A DNA stretch of 64,000 nucleotides from Candidatus Fermentibacteraceae bacterium (lineage in GTDB: Bacteria > Fermentibacterota > Fermentibacteria > Fermentibacterales > JCC-6). A program made the translations under genes and the position numbers. The notes beneath the pieces are model-generated. The model saw nothing but the letters and a program-made list of their open reading frames with translations. It was not told where the DNA came from and did not search any database. The stretch covers positions 186,001-250,000 of the forward strand of contig JADGDO010000002.1 in the NCBI GenBank assembly GCA_016744855.1. The letters run 5' to 3'. Shown one piece after another: positions 1 through 8,514 of this stretch (positions within the stretch are counted from its first letter, which is position 1; every line of letters starts with the position of its first letter).

Positions 1-110
1 GCTACAAAATTGTTCCAGCGTTCAATTTTTGGGCTACAACAAAAAATCCACGCATTTTCGTATCGTGAAACCTTTCTCGAATGACAAAACCAGCAGCACT
101 TGCCCTTGCA

Positions 111-139
111 TTGAGGTATATTACTACTTATTATATAGG
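111..139 (+). promoter_or_regulatory. candidate sigma70-type promoter for the FG-GAP gene at 205
   Basis: TTGAGG at 111-116 and TATAGG at 134-139 are 17 bp apart, in an AT-rich stretch about 65 bp before the GTG start at 205. The -35 box is good and the -10 box is weak. Nothing else in positions 1-204 looks coding: the short open frames there have no ribosome binding site and no recognisable composition. Confidence 0.35.
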
Positions 140-204
140 GAATTCGTTTGCGGGATTCTATCGTTTATTTATTTACCTATTTTGTTCACTAAAGGAGATT
201 TCTT

Positions 205-1452
205 GTGCGAATAGTCTTGTTGTTTTCGATTCTCTCTTTTGCCGGGACTGCGGCAGCTTTCCCTGCTTTTATGGAAAGCTTCCAGCTTTACTCTGCTGGA
301 GAAATGCTTGAGGCTGGTTACAACTCTTCCCCTACAGTCGTAGACTGGAACGATGACGGCCTCAATGATCTTGTAATAGCTTGCCTTGAAGAAATAGACA
401 GCACAAAAGTGGGAACAATACAGTTTTACCCGAACTCTGGAACAAATGCGAATCCAGTTTTCACCGGATTCACAAGAATCATGGCAGACGGAGAGGACAT
501 CCATACAGAAGGTCATTGTTGACCTAAAACAGGAGCAAGAAATCCACAGGTTGTGGATTGGAATGACGATGGAATGGATGACCTTCTTGTAGGAGAACAC
601 AACGGACACATAAAGTACTTCATGGCGGTAACGCCCGACAGTTTAACCGAAATGGATGATCTTCAGGCAGCCGGTGAAGATATTAACGCAGGTCTTGTTT
701 CGGCTCCGGCAATTTTCGATTGGAATGGTGATTCCAAAAACGACCTTATTGTGGGATTTGCATCGCCCCTGGCTGGAAGTTCGATCAAAGTTTACATCAA
801 TACTGGCACTCAGGGTAATCCTGAGCTAGCTGCTGGTGTGGATGTACTGTTTGCTGGAGAACCTCTTGCTGCCTATGGATGTACTCCCTGCATGGTTGAC
901 CTGGATCAGGACGGCCTAATTGACATTGTATACGGAGATTCCCCAGGACGAATTTACTTCTGCAAAAACATCGGAGCTGTTTCAGCACCTGTTTTTGATT
1001 CGCCTGAAATGCTTGAAACAGAACAAGGAGACATCGCGCTCGAGCTTAATACAGCTCCCTATGTGTGTGATTGGAACGATGACAGTTATCCCGATATTGT
1101 TGCCGGTTGTGGAGAGAGAGGCTATATCCATGCCTTCCTCTCTCCCTATACAACTGGTATTTCCTCTCAGGGGCAGACTAGCAATGATTTAACTGCTACA
1201 GTACTCCGGAATCCTGTTTCATCATCTCTTGGGGTACAACTGACATCAGCAGATGGAGGAGAACTCACCTCGGCAGTTTTCTCTCTTGACGGAAGAATAG
1301 TTCAGAAGCTTGATTCCAGACAGATTCAACCGGGCTCGACTATTCAAAACTTCAGCATTTCCAGTCATGCAGCCGGTGTATACATTCTGAGGTTTTCTGT
1401 TGGAAATTCAGTATCCTCTAATTTGATTACCATCATTGAAGGTGCTATCTAA
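205..1452 (+). CDS. secreted FG-GAP/VCBS repeat protein with T9SS sorting domain, interrupted by one in-frame TGA
   Basis: GTG start at 205 behind AAAGGAG (191-197). The first residues form a signal peptide ending near A-A-A-F. The body is a run of FG-GAP/VCBS-like repeats with the recurring D-W-N-D-D-G calcium-loop motif, and the C-terminus is a T9SS type A sorting domain (S-L-D-G-R, ending with a short beta strand). One TGA at 520-522 splits the frame, but the same frame stays open on both sides: 105 codons before it and, after it, a continuation that carries on the repeats for about 310 residues. The residue before the TGA is Cys. It is either a nonsense mutation, a sequencing error for Trp or Cys, or a recoded selenocysteine codon (see the hairpin at 542). 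No second disruption is present. The next gene starts 2 nt after the stop, so the two are probably co-transcribed. Function is unknown beyond being a secreted or surface-attached propeller. Confidence 0.75.
542..558 (+). promoter_or_regulatory. bSECIS-like hairpin after the in-frame TGA
   Basis: A perfect 7-bp stem, ATCCACA / TGTGGAT, closes a GGT loop at 549-551. The loop starts 26 nt after the TGA at 520-522. Bacterial selenocysteine insertion elements are short hairpins just 3' of the UGA, with a G as the first or second loop base and the loop roughly 16-37 nt from the UGA, so the geometry fits. The hairpin lies in repeat-coding sequence and could be a chance effect of codon use. Confidence 0.4.
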
Positions 1453-1454
1453 CC

Positions 1455-3290
1455 ATGAAGAATTACATCTTCACAATTCTATTCTGTCTATCAGTAGCCT
1501 CATACTCTGCAACTGGAACGCAGACAGACTGGTCGGGAGGAGCTGGCGTTTCTGGTCCGGTATCCTCCTGGTCGAATTCCTTTTCGGCATCAGAATCTAC
1601 AGAGTTTGCTGAAAACCCCGGTTCTATTTCTCTTCTCCATGGGAAATTAACAGATGCAGCGACTGAAATCGAAGGCAGTGCATTGCTATCTCTATGCACC
1701 TACCCCGAAGATGTCGATGGTGATGGAGATATCGACATTCTTGGAGCATCATTTGTCGACAACAGGATAGTGTGGTGGGAAAACCAAGGGGAGGGTGCTT
1801 CCTGGCAGTCCCATATTGTAACTACTGATCTTAATGGCGCGTTCGGTGCAGTCTGTGCCGATGTCGATAATGACGGAGATAACGACATAATTGGTGCTGC
1901 CATGAATGCTGACGTGGTTCTCTGGTGGGAAAACACTGATGGTTCAGCAACAACGTGGATTGAGCACTCTATTGATGACAGTTTGGACGGAGCCAAAGGC
2001 ATTTCAGCAGTTGACATAGACGACGATGGCCAGATCGATGCTGTTGTTGCTGCAAAGGGCGCAGATGAAATTGTCTGGTACAGAAACAACGGTTCAGGTT
2101 CCAGCTGGACCTTACACTCGATTACCACCGGTTTTGATTGTGCAATGTCTGTAGTTCCCGTTGATTTCGATGATGACGGAGACTGGGACATACTTTCGGC
2201 TGCTAAACTTGAGGGTGCTGTTCGCTGGTATGAAAACGTTGATGGTTCCGGGAACAGCTGGACAGAGCACTCAATAGGCGAAGACTTCTACTACGCAAGA
2301 AATGCATGTGCCGACGATATTGATGGTGACGGTGATATCGACGTTCTAAGCGCTGGTGGTGTCAGCAAATCAGTTGGTACAGTTTGCTGGTGGGAAAATA
2401 CAAACGGTATGGCAACAAGTTGGGCACAGCACATAATTGATGATGAATTTCACGGACCCTTTGCAGTTCTTCAATACGATGTTAACGGCGATGGCGATCC
2501 TGATGCAGTCTGCGGATCTCTGAATCAGAATGTAATCTGCTACTGGGAAAATGAGAATGATGGCCTCTCATGGGAGCCTCATGTCCTGGCCAACATCTAT
2601 GCACCGAGCATTGTTTCAGCAGCAGACCTCACAGGCGATGGGAACACAGAAATTTTTGCAGCTTCCCTCTACAGTTTCAACATCACATTCTGGGAAGTCT
2701 TTGGTTATCAGCCTGAAGGCTCACTATTTTCGAGCATCCTCGACACTGGAGAAGATGCCGAGTGGGTAAATCTCGACTGGACATCTGATACTCCCGAGGG
2801 TACCACCCTTGGTGTATCGATGAGATCCTCCTGGGATTCTCAGGATCTCGGTGCTTGGTCAGATACCGTATTCACATCACCCTACGATCTATCATCTCTG
2901 ATAAACGACAATGACAGATTCGTACAGTATTGTGTAGTAATGCAAAGCGATTCCTGGGAGATAACACCAGCTCTCGAGAGTCTTGAGATATCATGGAATC
3001 CGCTTTCAACCGGTTCCGCAAATGAACATGAAACCACACTTGGAATTACTGGAGGCAACCCGGCTGGAACCTCACCAGTAGTCGTCTTCACTCTGAACGA
3101 AACACAAACAGCTACTCTAACTGTTTATGATCTTTCTGGAAGATCTGTGTTTACAACGGGTGAAAAGCGAATGCCGGCTGGAACCAGCGAGTTCAGGATC
3201 AACAGGCTTTCTGATGGTATCTATTTTGCTGAACTTCAGTCAACAAACGGAAGGATTTCCAATAGATTCACTGTGATAAATCAGCTTTGA
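1455..3290 (+). CDS. secreted FG-GAP/VCBS repeat protein with T9SS type A sorting domain
   Basis: A 611-residue protein with an N-terminal signal peptide (hydrophobic stretch ending S-Y-S-A). From about residue 80 to 410 it has seven or so repeats built as D-x-D-G/N-D-G-D-x-D followed by W-W/Y-E-N, the FG-GAP/VCBS propeller pattern with calcium-type acidic loops. A spacer with beta-rich sequence follows, and the last 80 residues are a T9SS type A sorting domain (V-Y-D-L-S-G-R, ending S-N-R-F-T-V-I). It begins 2 nt after the preceding gene and ends in TGA. It is a paralogue of the protein at 11159-12958, sharing the architecture and the T-Q-T-x-W opening of the mature chain. Family knowledge says such proteins are exported over the outer membrane and attached or released; the ligand is unknown. 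Confidence 0.85.
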   Translation: MKNYIFTILFCLSVASYSATGTQTDWSGGAGVSGPVSSWSNSFSASESTEFAENPGSISLLHGKLTDAATEIEGSALLSLCTYPEDVDGDGDIDILGASFVDNRIVWWENQGEGASWQSHIVTTDLNGAFGAVCADVDNDGDNDIIGAAMNADVVLWWENTDGSATTWIEHSIDDSLDGAKGISAVDIDDDGQIDAVVAAKGADEIVWYRNNGSGSSWTLHSITTGFDCAMSVVPVDFDDDGDWDILSAAKLEGAVRWYENVDGSGNSWTEHSIGEDFYYARNACADDIDGDGDIDVLSAGGVSKSVGTVCWWENTNGMATSWAQHIIDDEFHGPFAVLQYDVNGDGDPDAVCGSLNQNVICYWENENDGLSWEPHVLANIYAPSIVSAADLTGDGNTEIFAASLYSFNITFWEVFGYQPEGSLFSSILDTGEDAEWVNLDWTSDTPEGTTLGVSMRSSWDSQDLGAWSDTVFTSPYDLSSLINDNDRFVQYCVVMQSDSWEITPALESLEISWNPLSTGSANEHETTLGITGGNPAGTSPVVVFTLNETQTATLTVYDLSGRSVFTTGEKRMPAGTSEFRINRLSDGIYFAELQSTNGRISNRFTVINQL

Positions 3291-3299
3291 TCAAAACAT

Positions 3300-3326
3300 C
3301 GGGCGGGAGCGTTTAGCTCTCGCCCG
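3300..3326. terminator. hairpin terminator between converging genes
   Basis: An 11-bp stem with one G-U pair (3300-3310 with 3316-3326) and a 5-base loop sits between the stop of the plus-strand gene at 3290 and the stop of the minus-strand gene at 3338. There is no clear T-run on the plus side; on the minus side GATGTTTT follows the stem. It probably serves both genes. Confidence 0.6.
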
Positions 3327-3337
3327 AGTCGAAACTG

Positions 3338-4033
3338 CTACAGCTGAACACCGAAGATATGTACCAGCGACAAATACACACCGACAAGAATAAACAAAAC
3401 CCCTGTTACCTTGCTTGCATATTTCTGGAACACCTCTACTTTGTCGAATATGCGTGAGGCTTTGTCTACTCCGGCAGCAAGAACAATGGAGAGCAGCAGA
3501 ACAGGAACTCCGGTAGCAACTCCATAAGCCAAAGGAATTACAACCGAAGAATTCGCACGAAGCGCTAAAGGAAGCGCGCTACCAAAGAACAAGGCCGCTG
3601 AAGTCGGGCAGAATGACAGGGCAAACAGAACTCCAAGCAGACCTGCTCCCCAAATTCCCGCACGATTGACAGAGTTCTTCAGTCTCCCTGCCGAAAATCC
3701 TCCTCCGGTACCGAAAGAGATAAGATTAAGCAAAACCATCCCAACAAGTACAAGAACAGGACCCAAGATCATGTTCATGTATTTCTGAAGAAAATGCGAT
3801 ATAGCAGGCAGATCAGACATGCTCCTGACGAGAACCATTCCCAAAACAGTATAGGTTATTCCACGGCCGAGAGTGTAGATAAGCCCGGCAAGAAAAACTC
3901 TCTTTCTCGAGTCTACTTGCCGCCCGATGTAAGAAACTGCGGTAAGATTTGTTGCCAAAGGGCAGGGACTGATCGAGGTGAGTATGCCTAACCAAAAAGC
4001 AGAGACAATGCCGCCGAGCAGTTCCAGATTCAT
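3338..4033 (-). CDS. arsG: ArsG-family (CcdA/DsbD-like) membrane transporter
   Basis: A 231-residue membrane protein with about six hydrophobic segments. It carries S-P-C-P-L-A-T-N near Cys24 and S-F-C-P-T-S near Cys142, the paired Cys-Pro motifs of the CcdA/DsbD transmembrane superfamily. Its placement directly after an ArsF-like and a small thioredoxin-like gene matches the arsEFG arrangement described for Shewanella, where ArsG is an efflux permease for trivalent aromatic arsenicals and ArsE/ArsF form the reducing partner. The ATG overlaps the stop of the upstream gene by 4 nt, so translation is coupled. The superfamily call is firm; the substrate is inferred from neighbours, and passage of electrons to periplasmic thiols is an alternative. 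Confidence 0.75.
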   Translation of the reverse strand: MNLELLGGIVSAFWLGILTSISPCPLATNLTAVSYIGRQVDSRKRVFLAGLIYTLGRGITYTVLGMVLVRSMSDLPAISHFLQKYMNMILGPVLVLVGMVLLNLISFGTGGGFSAGRLKNSVNRAGIWGAGLLGVLFALSFCPTSAALFFGSALPLALRANSSVVIPLAYGVATGVPVLLLSIVLAAGVDKASRIFDKVEVFQKYASKVTGVLFILVGVYLSLVHIFGVQL

Positions 4034-4479
4034 TTCACTTTCTCCAGTTCCACAAATATTTCACTGGTGACATATTCATAGAAAGCAGAGCTATCTGAAG
4101 TAAATTCCCAGACACGGTCAAGTTTTATCCAATCAGCATTTTCTATGTTTTCAACCACAACAGTTCGGTTAGCAAGATCAAAGTCGGTAACGAAATGCTC
4201 ATTCTCCCGATCTTCTATATTCACTATTCTGATTGCCAGAGTCCCATTATCCATTTCCTGCTGAAATTCAATCTGAAGACTGGAGAGTAAAAGTCGCTCG
4301 ATAGTGTTGCAGGAGACGCAGCGCATGTTACCATGGAAATAGTAAACAACCACTTCTGAAGCTACCTCTGGAACAGTCTCCGGTGTATCCGACTCACCAG
4401 TTTCCTTTGCAACAGCAAAAACCACACTGAGCCCTACAAAGATGATTAAAATTCCTGTAACCATCTTTTTTGAATTCAT
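4030..4479 (-). CDS. arsF: ArsF-like protein with extracytoplasmic C-x-x-C domain
   Basis: A 149-residue protein with one N-terminal hydrophobic segment (residues 7-24) acting as signal anchor or signal peptide, then a thioredoxin-like domain with Y-F-H-G-N-x-R-C-x-x-C (Cys54 and Cys57). This Y-F-H-G-x-x-R-C pattern is characteristic of proteins annotated as the ArsF subunit of a nitrophenyl/arsenical reductase. It overlaps ArsG by 4 nt and starts where the small thioredoxin-like gene ends. Inferred role: redox partner in an organoarsenical or thiol-redox efflux system, with the Cys pair facing the periplasm. Confidence 0.7.
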   Translation of the reverse strand: MNSKKMVTGILIIFVGLSVVFAVAKETGESDTPETVPEVASEVVVYYFHGNMRCVSCNTIERLLLSSLQIEFQQEMDNGTLAIRIVNIEDRENEHFVTDFDLANRTVVVENIENADWIKLDRVWEFTSDSSAFYEYVTSEIFVELEKVK

Positions 4480-4712
4480 CAGCTCAACATCTCTTTTAGT
4501 ACCTCTATAGAGGGTACTTTACCGGCAATTTTCACTACTCCATCGACGGCCATTGCCGGGGTCATCATTACACCAAAGCTCATGATGTCATTCAGATCAG
4601 TAACCTTTTCCAGTTCAAACTCTACTCCAAGTGCAGTTGCAGCTTCTTTTGCAGCTTCAGCAAGCTTGTTGCATTTAGGGCAACCAGTTCCAAGTATCTG
4701 TATTTTCTTCAT
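4479..4712 (-). CDS. small thioredoxin-like protein (glutaredoxin-like, ArsE position)
   Basis: A 77-residue single-domain protein starting K-K-I-Q-I-L-G-T-G-C-P-K-C, with the redox pair Cys11 and Cys14. The cis-proline motif M-M-T-P-A is present. Length and motif match the MTH895/TM0996-type redox-active disulfide proteins, often named thioredoxin family protein and found in arsenic operons beside UPF0718 permeases. GGAGA precedes the ATG. It has no signal peptide and is probably cytoplasmic, where it could pass electrons to the membrane partners encoded on both sides. Confidence 0.8.
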   Translation of the reverse strand: MKKIQILGTGCPKCNKLAEAAKEAATALGVEFELEKVTDLNDIMSFGVMMTPAMAVDGVVKIAGKVPSIEVLKEMLS

Positions 4713-4732
4713 TTTCTTCTCCTTTGTTGTGT

Positions 4733-6001
4733 CTAGATAAGGCCATAAATCAATCCGCTTACAGTAGCCATAACTACCACCAGCGAAACAAATGTAACTG
4801 TTTTTTTAGTACCCATTACGCTTCTGATCACTAACATGTTTGGAAGGCTTAAAGCAGGACCTGCGAGCAGAAGAGCCAGAGCCGGGCCCTTGCCCATTCC
4901 ACTGCCTATAAGCCCCTGAAGAATCGGAATTTCTGTAAGAGTGGCAAAGTACATAAATGCACCGGCAACAGAGGCAAACAAATTTGCCCGGAGGGAATTC
5001 CCACCTACAGCAGCCTCAATCCACGAAGAGGGAATGAGACCCTCGTAACCAACTCGACCGAGAAGTAACCCGGCAGCTAGAACTCCAGCGAGAAGCAGTG
5101 GAAGAATCTGCCTGGCAAACCCGAATGTAGCTTCAAACCATTCAGCTCCCTCTCCGCCACCACTGGCAAGAATCAGAGAGAGACCAAGCATTCCAACAAC
5201 AAATGGAACTGTAAAACCCTCAGGAATCAGTAGTGCCGTCAATGCAACAAGAGCAGCAAGAGCAGCAATCTTCCAGATCTTTGTCTCCATCCAGCGTACT
5301 AGAACAAGACCGAGGGCTATCCCAAGTAAAGAAAGAATGGGCTCTTTCATGCCGTAAATTGATCCGCCCCACGTTGCAGTAACCATGATTGCAACAAGAA
5401 TGAAAAAGAACACTGCGTTTTTCCATAAAGATCTTCCGGAATTATCCATAGTCATCGCCGGAGCCGCAGATACCCTTTTGGCCTCATCTTTCCTGAATAT
5501 CAGATGCATTAGCAAACCGATAACAACACTAAAAATCACGGCACCGAACGCCCTTGCAATTCCAAGTTCAACACCGAGGACACGAGCTGTCAGTATTATT
5601 GCCAGAACATTTATAGCTGGGCCAGCGTAGAGGAAAGCTGAAGCCGGCCCGAGACCTGCCCCCATTTTGTAGATACCTGCAAACAGAGGCAACACTGTAC
5701 ACGAACAAACAGCAAGAATAGATCCGGACACCGAAGCAACGGAGTAAGCAACAATTTTTTTTGCTCCGGCTCCGAGATACTTCATAACAGATCCCTGACT
5801 TACAAAAACACCAATTGCTCCTGCAATGAAAAACGCAGGGATCAGACAGAGCAGCACATGCTCACGTGCATACCACTTAGCCAACTCAAAGGCTTCAAGT
5901 ATTGCAAAATCGAATCTTTCCTTACCCACCGGCAGGTAATAAATGCCTAGGAAAACCCCTGCCAGTAAAGCTAGACTTTTCCAGTCTTTTTTCCAGTTCA
6001 T
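4733..6001 (-). CDS. UPF0718/ArsP-type permease
   Basis: A 422-residue membrane protein with about ten hydrophobic segments in two halves. It carries the V-C-S-C-T-V-L-P-L-F motif (Cys99 and Cys101) of the UPF0718 (DUF318) permeases. The duplicated small-residue motif appears as A-G-P-A-I-N in the first half and A-G-P-A-L-S in the second. ArsP, a member of this family, exports trivalent organoarsenicals, which agrees with the adjacent ArsR and ArsF/ArsG-like genes. The start codon overlaps the arsR stop by 4 nt (ATGA), so the two are translationally coupled. The transported compound cannot be read from the sequence. Confidence 0.85.
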   Translation of the reverse strand: MNWKKDWKSLALLAGVFLGIYYLPVGKERFDFAILEAFELAKWYAREHVLLCLIPAFFIAGAIGVFVSQGSVMKYLGAGAKKIVAYSVASVSGSILAVCSCTVLPLFAGIYKMGAGLGPASAFLYAGPAINVLAIILTARVLGVELGIARAFGAVIFSVVIGLLMHLIFRKDEAKRVSAAPAMTMDNSGRSLWKNAVFFFILVAIMVTATWGGSIYGMKEPILSLLGIALGLVLVRWMETKIWKIAALAALVALTALLIPEGFTVPFVVGMLGLSLILASGGGEGAEWFEATFGFARQILPLLLAGVLAAGLLLGRVGYEGLIPSSWIEAAVGGNSLRANLFASVAGAFMYFATLTEIPILQGLIGSGMGKGPALALLLAGPALSLPNMLVIRSVMGTKKTVTFVSLVVVMATVSGLIYGLI

Positions 6002-6333
6002 GATGACTCCCGACTATTCAAATACTCAGTTTCCTCTTTGATATTCAATTTGATTACTTCATCAAAACAGCTTAGGAACCCTAGAATGCAGGGGGTTCTC
6101 AAACTGTAGTAAACCTGTTTGCCATTCTTTCTGTACTGAACAATTCCAGCTTTCCGAAGAACTGACAGATGTCGTGAAATAGTTGAGTAATCAAGATCGA
6201 GGGCATCGTTAAACTCACACACACAGAGTTCCTTCTCTGCTAGTTTTTCCACCATCCACAGCCTGTAGGGGTTGGCAAGAGCTTTCAGAGTTTCGGCTCT
6301 ATCTCTGTAGAACAACATTTCTGCTTGTTTCAT
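5998..6333 (-). CDS. arsR: ArsR/SmtB-family metalloregulator
   Basis: A winged-helix repressor of about 111 residues. Counting from the start chosen here, the metal-binding motif E-L-C-V-C lies at Cys37 and Cys39 in the alpha-3 helix, as in As(III)-sensing ArsR proteins, and two more Cys lie near the C-terminus (T-P-C and L-S-C). The recognition helix reads D-Y-S-T-I-S-R-H-L-S-V-L. The frame is open from an ATG at 6348, but the ATG at 6333 has AAAGGAAA just before it and gives the usual family length, so it is preferred. It heads the operon and its promoter overlaps a direct repeat that is likely its own operator. Confidence 0.9.
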   Translation of the reverse strand: MKQAEMLFYRDRAETLKALANPYRLWMVEKLAEKELCVCEFNDALDLDYSTISRHLSVLRKAGIVQYRKNGKQVYYSLRTPCILGFLSCFDEVIKLNIKEETEYLNSRESS

Positions 6334-6349
6334 AATTTCCTTTCGCATT

Positions 6350-6384
6350 TATGCAAATATATGCAAACGTACATAAGTAAGCAA
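6350..6384 (-). promoter_or_regulatory. promoter and probable ArsR operator of the ars-type operon
   Basis: On the minus strand TTGCTT (6379-6384) and TATATT (6356-6361) are separated by 17 bp. Two direct copies of TATGCAAA (plus strand, 6350-6357 and 6360-6367), exactly one helical turn apart, cover the -10 box. ArsR-family repressors bind AT-rich repeats overlapping the promoter, so this is the expected operator position. Confidence 0.6.
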
Positions 6385-6390
6385 CCGAAA

Positions 6391-6406
6391 GGTAAGCTTG
6401 CTTACC
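6391..6406. promoter_or_regulatory. perfect 16-bp palindrome in the arsR/cupin divergent region
   Basis: GGTAAGC-TT-GCTTACC is a perfect dyad just upstream of the arsR -35 box and about 45 bp before the cupin start. A half-site, GTAAGC, recurs at 6377-6382. It could bind a dimeric regulator acting on either side. Confidence 0.45.
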
Positions 6407-6448
6407 CGCAAAGAATCCGGCAGATTGCATAAAACCGAATGGAGCAAA

Positions 6449-6808
6449 ATGATTAATCAGATTCTCGACGATCACAGAGATCAAAGAGGTTTCGTTGTAA
6501 ACCCTTTTGAACTTCTTGCAAACACAGGAGACATCAGCAATTGCCACGCATTTTCCATAGAACCGGGGCACAGCAGGGGTAACCATACCCACCCGGCAAG
6601 AAACGAACAGATACTTGTTCTTTCAGGCTCAATCACCGTCCAATACCCTGACAAGAAAACAGTTCTCTCAGCAGAGAAGCCATCAATTCTGACAGTATCT
6701 GCAGGATCGAAACACACATTTACAAATAACTCAACAGCAACAGCTGTAGTTATCTGCTGGAGTAGTGCCAGAGATGAGACATACGCTGGAGATGACACCG
6801 TCTGGTAA
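6449..6808 (+). CDS. cupin-domain protein
   Basis: A 119-residue single cupin domain. Start is the ATG at 6449 with GGAG four bases upstream; longer frames reach back to 6398 without a ribosome site. The first cupin motif reads G-N-H-T-H-P with His46 and His48 and then N-E-Q-I-L-V-L-S-G, and the second half has S-A-G-S-K-H-T-F. The pattern is like the cupins of capsule or dTDP-sugar enzymes (CapF C-domain, WxcM/FdtA-like), but no sugar genes are near. It is transcribed away from arsR. Substrate unknown. Confidence 0.75.
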   Translation: MINQILDDHRDQRGFVVNPFELLANTGDISNCHAFSIEPGHSRGNHTHPARNEQILVLSGSITVQYPDKKTVLSAEKPSILTVSAGSKHTFTNNSTATAVVICWSSARDETYAGDDTVW

Positions 6809-6919
6809 CTACTGCTCAAATTAGCCTTGGACACGATAGAGTCTGTGAGGGGAAAAATAAATCCCGTATGTTCGGCTTTAACATATTCTGTTTCCCATTA
6901 CCATCTGAGGTGAAATACC

Positions 6920-8266
6920 ATGATACTTCTTCTGGCCATAGCAGCGGGACTACTGCCATTCAATGTTGAGTTTGATTATCCGGGCAGCCAGACTGGCAAA
7001 GGTGCAGTTCAGACTGATTCCGGCTTTCTAATTGCTGGAAATACCCCACTCGATGCCAGTGGAAACTTTCAAGTGATATATGCCACTTATGACACTGAGG
7101 GTAGTTTTCTCTATGCTGATTCCTTCCACATAGGTGAGAGTACAGAGATTTATGCAGTTCAGTACTGTGACGCTGGGATAGTATTCACGGGAAACTGGAC
7201 AGACCCCTCCTCCGGAGTTAATGCCTTTGCATATACGATATCTTCCAGCTGCGAAAAATTGTGGACATACACCCTTGAGCTCGACTTTCATGAGTCTTTC
7301 ACAACAGCAGCACAGGGAACCAGTGGCGATGTTGTATGCGTAGGGTCAACCAGCAGCTTGGGTGCGGGTGGCAAAGATGTTCTGATGGTTGCACTTGACC
7401 AGTCTGGAAATGAACTCTGGCGAAAAACCTATGGCACTCCGGGAGAAGAAGCGACTTACCACATATCACCCTGCTCAGATGGTGGTTACGTACTTGCCTG
7501 CCAAGCAATGACATGGGGAGCTGGGCTTGGAGATTACTGGATAATCCGAACAGACAGCATGGGTGACACTCTCTGGACAAACACCTACGGAGGTCCTGAA
7601 TTTGATTATCCCTGGAGAGTCGCTGAAATTGGAGACTGTTTCTATGTTGCCGGAAGCACCCTCTCCTATGGCGCTGGAAGTTATGACTGGTGGATACTGA
7701 AACTCGACCAAACCGGTGAAATCATTTGGGAGACAGCCTGGGGAAGTAAAAACACAGACACTGCCATGGCGCTAACAGTAAGAGATGGCATGCCTGTTGT
7801 GGGAGGATCTTCCGAACCACAGTTAAACCAGTCACAGTCTACTGTGGTTGCTTTCAATGAGGATGGATCCGTGTATGAGGAATGGCTCTATGACCCGGCA
7901 ATGATCAGATCAATAGAGACTCTCGACAACGGTGGATTTCTTATTGGAGGTGTCAGCTACAGCCGTGATTCATCACTATGGGCTTTGTGCATAGACTCCC
8001 TCGGTAACGGTCCGGGCATGGGAATCATCCCGGAGACAGGAAAAAGCGACATCAGTTTGAGTACTAATCCTGTATTCCATTCAGTTGAAATCAAGGTGCT
8101 CGACAGCTCGTCAACTGTCACAGTCTGTGATCTTTCGGGAAGAATTGTGAGAACTGCTGAGATAAACAACGGGAATGTTCTATTAGACACCTCTAGTCTA
8201 CCCGCAGGAGTTTACACCATTCGAAGCAGCTGCGGGGGAGCAACCCGTATGGCTGTTATCAGGTGA
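6920..8266 (+). CDS. secreted beta-propeller protein with T9SS sorting domain
   Basis: A 448-residue protein, ATG preceded by GAGGTGA. A short hydrophobic leader is followed by about six repeats of about 50 residues of the type G-G-x-x-x-x-G-x-x-x-x-x-x-G-x-x-D-x-W-x-x-x-x-D-x-x-G-x-x-x-W, a propeller pattern common in FCB and archaeal secreted proteins (Y-G-G-P-E-F-D-Y and similar starts). The final 75 residues are a T9SS type A sorting domain (V-C-D-L-S-G-R). It ends with TGA. Nothing in the repeats indicates an enzyme; a binding or structural role outside the cell is likely. Confidence 0.8.
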   Translation: MILLLAIAAGLLPFNVEFDYPGSQTGKGAVQTDSGFLIAGNTPLDASGNFQVIYATYDTEGSFLYADSFHIGESTEIYAVQYCDAGIVFTGNWTDPSSGVNAFAYTISSSCEKLWTYTLELDFHESFTTAAQGTSGDVVCVGSTSSLGAGGKDVLMVALDQSGNELWRKTYGTPGEEATYHISPCSDGGYVLACQAMTWGAGLGDYWIIRTDSMGDTLWTNTYGGPEFDYPWRVAEIGDCFYVAGSTLSYGAGSYDWWILKLDQTGEIIWETAWGSKNTDTAMALTVRDGMPVVGGSSEPQLNQSQSTVVAFNEDGSVYEEWLYDPAMIRSIETLDNGGFLIGGVSYSRDSSLWALCIDSLGNGPGMGIIPETGKSDISLSTNPVFHSVEIKVLDSSSTVTVCDLSGRIVRTAEINNGNVLLDTSSLPAGVYTIRSSCGGATRMAVIR

Positions 8267-8514
8267 CCCCGGATTGAGACGGAACCACCTAGACTGAGCG
8301 AAGATGAATGCGACTTCGGCATGTATAGAACAACATATCAGCATAACGATCGTTCTACACTAAAAGGAAGCACCATTTTCACGCAAGTATGTAATCCAGC
8401 CTCCTATTTTTCATATTACTCTGTACACAAAACCTTATTGGTGTTACATTAACCATGTAAATTGGATTTGTCAGAAAAGCAGAAGCTTCTTTTCAAATTT
8501 CAAGGGAGAGTCAT
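8267..8514. other. intergenic region, 248 bp
   Basis: No gene, tRNA or strong hairpin is seen. A weak promoter-like pair, TTATTG and TAAATT with 17 bp between, lies about 70 bp before the gene at 8515. Confidence 0.5.

Noticed and set aside
29-311. Two short plus-strand frames at the left edge
   Set aside because: They overlap the promoter and signal-peptide region of the gene at 205 in other frames, with no ribosome site.
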